Assembly (NCBI GenBank): GCA_009760855.2
Contig: WPIO01000141.1
Coordinates: 1-64,000, forward strand
Reading direction: 5' to 3'
Source: Cristatella mucedo
Taxonomy: Eukaryota > Bryozoa > Phylactolaemata > Cristatellidae
Length of the DNA stretch: 64,000 nt
The notes below the pieces were generated by a model. It searched no databases and had not been told where the DNA came from. It saw nothing but the letters and a program-made list of their open reading frames with translations. Positions 23,512 to 31,799 of the stretch are shown here, piece after piece. A program made the translations under genes and the position numbers. Every line of letters starts with the position of its first letter. Position 1 is the stretch's first letter.

Positions 23512-23639
23512 TTTAGAAAGAAAGATAACTCCTACTCACGTGATATATCAGGAATTCCAATGCAGTCTAAATTTATTACATGACGTAATACGATTAATAA
23601 AACGATTTTTATTAATATAGGACAAAGTCAGACCTTTGA

Positions 23640-23987
23640 ACCAAATACGCAAATACCAAGCATATTCAAATACTTTTAGATAATGATAGAATTAGAGGTT
23701 GCTTAACTAAATTAATACGTATTAGATATGGTTTTAAATTTTTAGGTATCTTACTATCTCTTGCAATTACAGTAACCAGTACTTATATTCAAAAACATGA
23801 GGAACTTTCTCACGTAGTAACAGTATTAGGTGCTTTATCAACAATGATAATCTCAATAGATAGTACAATATCACAAATTGATTGAAGGAAAAGATCTACT
23901 CTTCAAGCAAATCATAATTTAGTTTCAAAGATTATTGATGTATTGGACGATGAACCATTAGAAAATAAAAGTGATACTAAGGCTTAA
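23640..23987 (+). pseudogene. Small two-membrane-segment protein, one in-frame stop
   Basis: Open from the stop at 23637 to TAA at 23985 except for a TGA at 23883-23885. It has no early ATG. Two hydrophobic stretches (FKFLGILLSLAITVTSTYI and VVTVLGALSTMIISI) are separated by a short polar loop and followed by a charged tail. The layout recalls two-helix SLATT/DUF4231-type membrane proteins found in some large DNA viruses, but that is only a resemblance. Its 3' end overlaps the convergent integrase by 11 bases. Confidence 0.45.
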
Positions 23988-24847
23988 CAACTTGTAATTC
24001 CTCTCTAACAAAACTTCTTTTAACATCATTTACCCAATATCTAACAGCTTGTTCTTGCAATACCATTATTCTAACAATAGTATGTTTTGTTAAACTCCAT
24101 ATCGCATCTGTAGCTCTTCTTCTTTTTTCATCTTCTCCTTCACCTGGTTCTAATAAATATCTAACAGTTGTTCCGAGTTATAATAAAGGTTCTTGTTCTC
24201 CTACTTTTCAATGATATTTTGGTTTCTTTAGTTTTACCTTTTTCTTTTTGTATCGCTTTAACAGGTTTTTCACCTATTGCTTTTGTAACACTATTATTTA
24301 GATAATCAATAATCTTTGGTCAATTATCAATCCACTCTCTATTTATAGTATATTCTCCTTTATTTACTATTTATTTTTCATATTGAGCAATGAATGCTCT
24401 CTCAGCAACTGTCCTATTCATTCTTTTAACTAATGCAACACTCTTTTAACTAGTACCTTCAATAATTTGTGTTTCATGTTTTTTCATTTCTTTAGCAAAC
24501 TCACCTTTAAACTCTGATCCTGGATCAACTGTCATTTTCTTTGGCCATTTCAAAGGACCTCTGTTGTAAATATCTATTATTGCTTTTGTTACTTCTTTAG
24601 AAGACTTTGTTTTAAGAGGCCATGAATCAAGAAATCTACTAGCAACATCAATAACACTAAGTGCATATTTATACCCAGAATCATTAGGCATGTGTAAAAT
24701 GTCTGCTTGATGATTTTCATTAGGCTCAACAATATTAAAGAAACCCTGTGGAATTTTTTCAGGTCTTGGTTTGAATACTTGACTTATATCTGATTCAGGA
24801 TTGAATTTACCTTCTTGTTTTCTTTCACGTAGAGTTAACAACGACAT
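23977..24847 (-). pseudogene. Maverick integrase (retroviral DDE type), inactive
   Basis: It would insert the element into chromosomes. Minus strand from ATG 24847. An rve-type core starts with the first catalytic Asp in NHQADILHMP, then DVASRFLDSWPLK, and the second Asp in MTVDPGSEFKGEF. After an in-frame TAA (24446) the frame continues through VALVKRMNRTVAE, where families normally have Glu before R.N; here it is Lys. Further TAA and TGA stops and one shift follow. The C-terminal block typical of Polinton integrases (RYLLEPGEGEDEKRRRATD, IWSL, SFVREELQVVKP) is still clear and ends at TAG 23977. The catalytic change and the stops mean it is dead. Identity is secure from both core and C-terminal block. 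Confidence 0.9.
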
Positions 24848-24857
24848 TCTATAGAGA

Positions 24858-25315
24858 ATGGAAATATTTTGTGAAACATGTTTGAATAAATTTAATGAAA
24901 CTGATTATCTAGAAGGAGAACATCCTTACTGTCCTCAAGAAAAAAAGAGACCAAAAAGAAAATATAAAATACGTTGTGACATCTGTGATAAAGATATGAA
25001 TGAAACAGAATTTGATTCCAGTCTTATGCGCAATGATGCAATTATAATTTTTTCTTATTGTAACATTAATACTAACTCATTTAAGAAAGAGAGACCAACT
25101 AAATTATATTCATTAGTTAAGAAACACCTAAAAAACAATGTTGCTCTACTCAATTACATCATTGTTTACAACATGAAGCTATTTGTTCTTTATCAAAACT
25201 ATTCCCTCTTCTTACAGGTAAACGTAAAGCAACAATGTTAAAAGAGTTAATAGTTTTAATATATCATTTATACTATTCAGGAGGATACATAACTGACCAA
25301 GATGTTTACTCTTAG
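24858..25315 (+). pseudogene. Cys-rich zinc-binding-like protein, frameshifted
   Basis: Starts 10 bases from the divergent integrase start. The first 127 codons contain Cys pairs MEIFCETCLNKF, HPYCPQ and IRCDICDKDMNETEF, resembling zinc-finger knuckles of small Maverick proteins, with a Lys/Arg-rich linker (KKRPKRKYK). A shift near 25160-25190 moves the likely remainder (LLTGKRKATMLKEL..YITDQDVYS) into the next frame, ending at TAG 25313. Function is unknown; nucleic-acid binding is a reasonable guess. Confidence 0.5.
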
Positions 25316-25318
25316 TTT

Positions 25319-26137
25319 TCAAGTATTATCAATGAAGTAATAGTCTGTCGGTAATCTTGTAAAATAAGCATAATACTTTAAATCCACACCAGTTGGAGAA
25401 GTATTTATTGCTCTTACATCTCCAGATACAGCAGTTGTATCAGTATTAGGTTTTAAAAACATACAATTAGATGCTCCAACAACTATAACATTTAATATCA
25501 TTATAGGTGGAGCACTTTTATTTGTCCATGAATAAGGTGTCGATAGATTTAGCATTGAGGTCTTTGCATTGATATCCATTGATAGAGCTAGTACTTCTGT
25601 TATTTTTTTAACTGTTTTATCTACATAAGATTTAGTTGCAACATCAGAAGGATTAACAGGATCTGCAACATTATTTATTGAATATCCTCCCATAAGCATA
25701 TTTGTAGTTGAAAGAGATGCTTTCAATAATACATCTCTTTTCATTCCACTATATGTAACACAATAATCATCACCTAATACTACTGGCTTTCCATTTCCTG
25801 AGTTCCAATAAGTAGATGTTATAGCATAAGTATTCATATTTAAATCTCCACTCATTGTATCACCAGTTCTTTTAACATAATTACTTATTTGACTAACATT
25901 AACAGCATCTGTTGGATTAACACCTGGTGCTAAATTAGTAATTGCCTTTCTTCCAAGATTCAAACTCGCTCCTGTATTAACAATGAAATTAGTATCAGCA
26001 TAAGATTTTGTAACTGCATCTGAATTATTAATTGAATCAGACAAATTTATAATTTTATTTCTATTTGCATTAGGATCAGAAAGTATACTACCATTAGGTT
26101 TTCATACAAAATCATCACTATGAAATTTGGATCCCAT
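25319..26137 (-). pseudogene. Phage tail-fibre-like repeat protein A
   Basis: Minus strand, ATG at 26137, one in-frame TGA at 26102-26104, then open for 241 codons. It contains three diverged repeats of the form [I/V]xxLxDPxxxxDAxxKxYxD: SINNSDAVTKSYADTN, LAPGVNPTDAVNVSQISNYV and VADPVNPSDVATKSYVDKTV. Each repeat follows a GDLNMNTYAI-like strand. The same motif is common in bacteriophage tail fibres, where it builds trimeric shafts. The C-terminal 90 residues look like a separate globular head. Paralogues are B, C and D at 34.6-36.9 kb. Attachment of a virion is the inferred role. Confidence 0.7.
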
Positions 26138-26245
26138 CTATATTAGTATTATTCAATATTTTACTTCTATCACATATTTGTTTTACAATTGGAATAATCC
26201 TTATAAATATTCCATAATCTTCTTTCTCAACTACTTATATTTCTA

Positions 26246-26913
26246 CTACTTTTTCATATAATATTTAATGTCATATCCAAAACTCTTTTTATTGTTAAAT
26301 CTACCAAAATCACTTATTATATCAAATTCAAAATCATAATATTTCTCGTCTTTAAGTGAATACATAAACAAAGGTTCTCTAATTGGCATATCAAAATCAT
26401 AAATTGTTGGAATCCTAACATTCCCAGCTGCAACAAAATCTTTAGGTGCTTCATCACAATTCAATCCAGGTACACAGATTTCAAATTCACTATAAAACAT
26501 CTACTTAATTTTAGTACATGAAGTCCAAGAAGACATTGAGCTAAGTGTTGTTTTGGAATAAAATCTTCTACTATACTTCTAGACCATAAGCACTTTATCT
26601 CAATTAATGTATCTTCATCTATAATTCCATCCGGTGAGTAACAAAAGACCTCATCACTAGTAAAGCAGTCATTTGCATTCTCAATAGTTCTATCTAATTT
26701 CATTTCTAAATATTTAGCAGCTATTTGTTCAAAAACCTTACCAAATAACATTTGTTGGAATCTCATTGGTTGAGAATTAGCAATATATTTTTTTAGTTTT
26801 CTATTAGCAATTAATTCAATATCACAATCAGTTTGACTACCAAAAACCATATCATTCCCAAGAACTGATCTTTTCCACTCATCAGACCCTTGAATAAAAT
26901 TCATTTTTTGCAT
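26246..26913 (-). pseudogene. YqaJ/lambda-exonuclease-like recombinase
   Basis: Minus strand from 26913. It shows the family blocks FIQGSDEWKRSVLGNDMVFG (substrate-binding start), LFGKVFEQIAAKYLE (Glu-containing helix), and the PD-(D/E)xK-type nuclease core CYSPDGIIDEDTLIEIKC. These nucleases digest DNA ends and work in phage and viral recombination. The frame ends at a TGA at 26461. An overlapping frame (26500-26246, starting MFYSEFEICVPGLN) may be the C-terminal continuation after a shift, or a separate small gene. YqaJ genes are known in large DNA viruses and phages and are uncommon in Mavericks. The nuclease residues are intact. Confidence 0.8.
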
Positions 26914-26936
26914 TATATTTTATTATCATAATTTTA

Positions 26937-28191
26937 CTAAAAATCTTTTCCATCATAAACCATATTCCCCTTGCTACAAGTGAAATTAGCACCACTTCCA
27001 TTAGAAGTTAGTTCAGCACTATTCTCACAGATAGTCAAATAGTGGATTATCAATGTGGTTCCAGCAGGCACAGCACTATTGAATTCAATAGTTACATCTA
27101 GCCGAGAAGTCACTCCAAGAGGCTCATCATTGTATTGCAAGTCAACAACTTTATCAAGTGCAGTATTAATAGGACTAAGTGACATCCATTCTGAGAAAGA
27201 AACACCAAAGCAAGATAATCAACGGCAGCACTGATTGAAGGTATCACACCTCGATTCCCAGCAGCAAGTTCACTTAACCATAGATCAAGTTTATCAAGTA
27301 CTTCTTTTTCACTTTTTACATATAATGGAATTATCTCTACTCCTTTTCCGTGTAAGTGAGATAACTATAAATAACATTTTCTGTTGGTTTTCTTGATTCC
27401 AAAGCTCTTAATTGTGAAAGTAAAAATATGGTATCAGATTTAAATGATTCTTTACTATCTACTCTAATATTTTCTATAGCACTTCTTACTTTATTAAAGA
27501 CTGACCCTCTAGTTTTAATTTTATCAAGAAGATATTGTTTCTTTTCTTTTAGAATATCAGTTTCAGATTGCGGTTCTTGAACCGTTTGAACAATTTGTTC
27601 TTGAACAATTGGTTCTTGAACAATTGGTTCCTGAACAACTTTTGCTTTTCTAATTCTTTTACCAGATCTCTTACCAGTTAAAGGATTAACATTAAGACAT
27701 TAAGATGCTCTGCAATTCTTTTTTGAAGTAAATCAATTGCTTCTCTGACCTCAGGATTAGCAGAATATGTTTTAGATTGATTGATTTGCAATAGTTACAG
27801 CTTTTTTAGGTTTTCCTTCAGCAATTGCAGCAAAACCTTTTTTTACTATATTAGAAATATCTACAGGTGCTTTATACTCTAACATTATTTTAGCTTGTTC
27901 CTGTTCTTCCATTTGAGTTGCAAGTGAAGGTCTAATTCTTTTTAATTTACTAATAACAATATTACCAGAGTTATCAGTTGATTTCTCTAAAGCACGTTCA
28001 TTTAATTCATGTTCAACTATATCTCTTGCTTGCATTTCTGCTTCAATTATTTGTATCTCTTGAGCATTATCAAGTATTTCTGCAACACGTAAATTTTCTA
28101 AATTAACAAGTTTATTCTCTAAATCTATTGCTTCTTGAACACTTCCTCTGTAAGGTCTGTTCTTACTCGCATATATTTTACCATTAATCAT
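26937..28191 (-). pseudogene. Large coiled-coil-like element protein, multiply frameshifted
   Basis: Minus strand from ATG 28191. The first 139 codons are charged and helix-rich (KLVNLENLRVAEILDNAQEI). The reading continues in other frames through NPLTGKRSGKRIRK and a small VQEPIVQEPIVQEQIVQ repeat, then SLSPINTALDKVVDLQY and LDVTIEFNSAVPAGTTLIIH, ending at about 26937. Two shifts sit at visible tandem microduplications (CAATCAAT near 27774 and CTTAATGTCTTAATGT near 27692), so slippage made them. The last segment resembles a beta-rich capsid C-terminus, but that is weak. It may be two genes. Position between recombinase and ATPase suggests a structural or scaffold role. Confidence 0.5.
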
Positions 28192-28260
28192 TTTCCCCTA
28201 TATTCAAATAAAAATAGTTATTAATTGTTTACCTGCATTATCAACTGACCAAAATCTTCC

Positions 28261-28820
28261 TTAATCTTCAGTTTTAGTTAGATCTATAACACAATAACTA
28301 TATCTATTCCTTGTACGCGAGTTTACCCATTCTCTAAATTGTTTCTTATCAATATCACCAACATATGAATCACGAATATATTCTATATCAGTATTATTTT
28401 GTTTAAAGATTACTATCATATTTATATTGCTTCTTGTTTCTCTTCTAGGAATATTAGTAAATCCTTGAGCAAGATAAAATATATTCAATCCTGTGTGTCT
28501 TCCTCTAGTAAAACAATCTAATATCTTAGATTGATCTTCTGTCATCAAATCATCTAATACAACAACATTCTTACAATTCTTATATGAATCAACTTCTGGT
28601 ATTGATTCAATTCCATTAACCCAAACAAACGCAGGCTTTTCTTTAGTCATTGACATAAGACCACGATATAACTTTTGATCTAAGCTTGAAGCAATAATTG
28701 TACAAGTATCATAATTAATGGTCCAAGAACTAGTGATATAACTGGTACTTTAGGTAACGGTTTTTTATGTCCTGTATCTATATCCTGTCCAAAATTGAAT
28801 GGTTTAACTTGCAAAGACAT
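28261..28820 (-). pseudogene. A32/FtsK-like DNA-packaging ATPase, P-loop deleted
   Basis: This family pumps genomes into capsids. Minus strand from ATG 28820. The N-terminal strand VPVISLVLGP normally leads into the Walker A loop, but the glycine-lysine loop is absent and the frame changes just after it. Downstream sequence then matches the usual segment (TIIASSLDQKLY, in another frame). From 28656 the frame is open: Walker B KNVVVLDDLMTED, then a sensor-like region FTRGRHTGLNIFYLAQGF, and C-terminal VIFKQNNTDIEYIRD. Loss of Walker A makes it non-functional. Family assignment is good from Walker B, flanking blocks and neighbours. Confidence 0.8.
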
Positions 28821-28841
28821 TTTTTATATATTATAATAGAT

Positions 28842-29286
28842 ATGGAAATATATTGTTTGGAAGTGTAAAAAACGAACAGATACAATCAATGAAGAATATT
28901 TAGAAGTAGATAGTATGTAAGGAATGAGAGTAATGCTTAAAGGTATTTGTACTATTTGTGATAGTATGAAGTCAAAGTTTGTTAAGTTGAGAACAACAGT
29001 TGGTTCAGGAAGAATACAAAACAAATCAGGATCTGGAAGAATACAAAACAAATCTGGATCTGGAAGATTACAAACAAGTAAAGGATCATCTGTTCCAACT
29101 CCTGCTACCTTTGCTGCTATATCAAATGCACTTAGTAAAAAATTCTCGGGTAGTAAAGAAAGATATTGTGGTTCTGGAATTGGTGGATGTGCTGATAACG
29201 AACAATTGATTGCAGAACTAAAAAAGACTATTGAACAATTAAAAAAAGGTAAAATCAACACCTTTGACGGATATAGAAATAAATAA
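28842..29286 (+). pseudogene. DUF5679-like zinc-ribbon protein with Ser/Gly-rich middle
   Basis: Starts at ATG 28842 with MEIYC, shifts within a few codons, then continues as KCKKRTDTINEEYLEV. A TAA just before 28924 is followed by the open frame MRVMLKGICTICDSMKSKFV. The two CxxC halves and the MLKG..C..C...KSKF pattern match the DUF5679 zinc ribbon common in phages and small DNA viruses. A tandem repeat SGSGRIQNK (three copies, 29004-29075) and a C-terminal coiled coil (EQLIAELKKTIEQLKKGK) follow. It has one frameshift and one stop. Role unknown. Confidence 0.65.
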
Positions 29287-29299
29287 TTATATAAAATAA

Positions 29300-29629
29300 T
29301 TAGATATAAAACAATTTAGAGGTGTCTTTGCAAAAGATGAACTAACAAAACTATTAAGAAATGAATGTCTTATTTGTAAGACTGGTGAATCAGAAAAAGC
29401 AATATATCATAGGGTAGCACTTACAAAAGAAGGAAACAAATGTTTTTACTTTGATTCATCTGGTGCACCACCTTTACCTGAAGTTATAAAATATTTTGGT
29501 GTTATACCAACATTTCAGACGTTTAAGTTACAAGAATACAATCAAACAGATTGTGGAAGAAGGCGTCTAATCTTCTTAAGACTAATGCAAGAATCGGATT
29601 TTGGATCGACAATGGAGTTTTTAATTTAA
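29300..29629 (+). pseudogene. Adenain-like cysteine protease
   Basis: Open from after a TAA (29297) to TAA 29627, with no ATG at the start. The block order fits the adenovirus/Maverick virion-maturation protease: KQFRGVFAKDEL near the start, a catalytic-His region in IYHRVALTKEG (the usual Trp after His is Arg), NKCFYFDSSGAPPLPEVIKY, and the catalytic Cys in NQTDCGRRRLIFL. His, Asp and Cys candidates are all present, but the TAA, missing start and changed Trp suggest a dead copy. It follows the zinc-ribbon gene closely on the same strand. The family processes capsid precursors. Confidence 0.78.
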
Positions 29630-29658
29630 TTTAAACGTTTTCTTTCCCTTGTATAGAA

Positions 29659-30156
29659 ATGGAAACGGAGAATAAAAAATTTGTTGTACTTGAAAATGCT
29701 GCAGTCGTAATTCCTAAAGAAAAACAAGCACGTATTCACATTGAAGAGAAAATTAGTAAAGATTCTAAGCCTTACTTCAATGCATGGATGTATATTACAG
29801 AAGCTATGAGACCTGTACTTGAAGATATTGCTAATAGAGCAAGTATTAAACTTGAATACAGTGGTTATTATATGAGTGCTCATTCAACTATTGGTATTAG
29901 AATTGCATTTGGTAATAAAGCAAGTATATTCTTTGATCAGGAGAATAAACAAATTAAATTTACTAGTGTTGCTGAAATAATTTAAAAGTTTGGTAATGAC
30001 TTTGCTGTTACTGGAATTCTAGACGGTACCTATGTTAATAAAGATAGTTAAAACTCAGAAGAAAGACTAAATATTAGATTGAAGATTGATCAAGCTAAAG
30101 CTTATAATATAGATAAAAAACAATCACATGATATATTCAATCCTTCCGATTATTAG
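29659..30156 (+). pseudogene. Element protein of unknown function with two in-frame TAA
   Basis: ATG 29659 opens 108 codons (FVVLENAAVVIPKEKQARIH, EAMRPVLEDIANRASIKLEY). After TAA at 29983 the same frame continues with protein-like sequence, through another TAA at 30049, to TAG at 30154, which lies at the convergent overlap with the phospholipase-motif gene. No known family was recognised. The alternating strands and basic-acidic pattern would suit a small DNA-binding or virion protein, but that is speculation. Confidence 0.5.
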
Positions 30157-30976
30157 ATATATAAAAATAAAAATTAGATAAATATGAAACAAAACAAAAA
30201 TTAGTTCTATATCTTTTTTTACTTACAGATAACATCTTATCAACTAATGTTTTAGCATAATTAGTTATTTTACTAATACTTGTTGGGTTTGATACTTTAT
30301 CTTTTAAGAATTCCATTGCGAATTTGCTGTCCAAGATACTTCCACCAACAAGTCCAAGACCCAATTTAGCCTTGGCACTAATAATTGCAGCCACCGTTTT
30401 TGCATCTTCTCTGACGTATGATGCTTGCTTTGGATCGAGTGCAATCCTAGCAGCAGATTCAGCAAGAACAAGGTCAGATAAGTTTCTAATTTCAGTTCTT
30501 TTTGGTTCAGGTAAATTACTTGTCTCATTATAATCGTGGTCGCAGAGAAGTGCTCGAGCATCTAAATCATTAATTCCAGTGTATCCTTGATCCATTCTTT
30601 TTCTAAACTGCGTACCTGGCCCAACATATGAATATGCTCCTGTATTATTAAATGAGCCTCCAGAAACATTTTCTGATTGAACACCTTTCAGAGGTTTCAA
30701 ATAAAATTCCCTACCTCCAGATAATTTATTTATTATATCTACGATGCCAGAACCTTGTTTTCTATTTTGTTTCAATTGTTTAAGACTTAGATTCAATTGC
30801 AAGCCTTTACTTTCACTTTTACTTTTTTCTATTTTGTTTAGTTGAGTATTAGTGACTAAAATTGGAATACATCCAGAAAGATCTGAATGTTTCAATCTGA
30901 TTGAAATTGGTTCATTAGAACTATGAATTAATTTTAGTTGGTGATTAGATAATGAAAGTTTAACCTCCTGATACAT
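30137..30976 (-). CDS. Minor capsid-like protein with phospholipase-A2-like motif
   Basis: An intact 279-codon frame. The N-terminal region (VKLSLSNHQLKLIHSS, GCIPILVTNTQLNKIEKSKS, LNLSLKQLKQNRKQGSG) has the repeated short strand and basic pattern seen in Maverick and related capsid-associated proteins. Next comes a Gly-rich linker, then AYSYVGPGTQFRKRMDQGY with DLDARALLCDHDYNE. The YxGPGT loop and HDxxY pair are the calcium and catalytic motif of the PLA2-like domain known from parvovirus VP1 and from Mavericks, used for leaving endosomes. The C-terminus holds helices (KTVAAIISAKAKLGLGLVGG). It has no stop or shift, which is unusual in this element. The last 25 residues may be an AT-rich extension. 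Confidence 0.75.
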   Translation of the reverse strand: MYQEVKLSLSNHQLKLIHSSNEPISIRLKHSDLSGCIPILVTNTQLNKIEKSKSESKGLQLNLSLKQLKQNRKQGSGIVDIINKLSGGREFYLKPLKGVQSENVSGGSFNNTGAYSYVGPGTQFRKRMDQGYTGINDLDARALLCDHDYNETSNLPEPKRTEIRNLSDLVLAESAARIALDPKQASYVREDAKTVAAIISAKAKLGLGLVGGSILDSKFAMEFLKDKVSNPTSISKITNYAKTLVDKMLSVSKKRYRTNFCFVSYLSNFYFYISNNRKD

Positions 30977-31031
30977 ATTTCTATAATATAATAAAATTAT
31001 TTTAAACAGATAAAAAAATACTATATTAGAG

Positions 31032-31616
31032 ATGTCAGATAGTGATTGTACTATTGTTGATAATGTTGAAGAGTTTAGAGAGAGAGAGAGAGTAATGTCA
31101 TTTTTAGATTACAATGCATTCACCGGAAAGTTTGTTTGGAATGTGGATAGAGGTGGAAAAGCAAAAACAGGTGAGGAAGCAGGTTGTATAAGACCAGATG
31201 GATATAGACAAATGATGATTGACGGAAAGTTTTATTATGCACATAGATTGGCATGGCTCATTTGTAAAAATTAAATGCCTACTTTTCAAATAGATCATAT
31301 AAATCTAGACAAGACTGATAATAGATTAAGTAATTTAAGACTTGCTACTGCTTCTGAGAATAGCAGAAATCAAGCAAAAAGAGAAGGATTGACATCTAAA
31401 TATATCGGTGTTAGATGGTTTGAGAAATCAAGTAAATGGAGAGCAGATATTCGAATAGACAGAAAAAAGAAATACTTGGGATATTTTGATAATGAGGATG
31501 ATGCTGCAACTGCTTACGATTTAGCAGCAATCAAATATCATCTAGAATTCGCGCGACTTAATTTTACTTATACTTTAACAGACGATAACAAAGTTGTACG
31601 TTATACTGATTACTAA
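31032..31616 (+). pseudogene. HNH endonuclease with AP2 domain, one in-frame stop
   Basis: Reads MSDSDCTIVDNVEEF, then FLDYNAFTGKFVWNVDRG, GCIRPDGYRQMMIDGKFYYA and HRLAWLICKN. TAA at 31272-31274 interrupts, then the same frame gives the HNH core [20 protein letters not shown] and ASENSRNQ. An AP2-type DNA-binding domain follows: [51 protein letters not shown]2 proteins are homing-type nucleases frequent in phages and large DNA viruses. They cut DNA at specific sites and spread themselves. The stop lies just before the metal-binding His pair, so only the C-terminal half could be made from the internal ATG. It is a selfish gene nested in a selfish element. Confidence 0.88.
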
Positions 31617-31799
31617 TTACTACATGTCTTTTTTTTTAAGTTTCAACTAACAGTTTTCTTGTTTTAACCTCATTGCTGATCAATCTCTTCTAACTTTTTA
31701 CCTTTTTTATATTTTTTGTAAAGAGTGAGAAATTACTACTTTCCACTAACATTGCTGATCCTCGGCTGATTTATAGTCACAACCCCTCTATCAATTTTT
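31617..31799. other. Element interior, non-coding, AT-rich
   Basis: No open frame. It is followed by the (TAA)n tail of the nested LINE at about 31808. Confidence 0.5.

Noticed and set aside
26937-27185. Major capsid protein C-terminus
   Set aside because: The beta-rich segment is suggestive, but the preceding sequence is helical and charged, not a double jelly roll, so I did not assign it.
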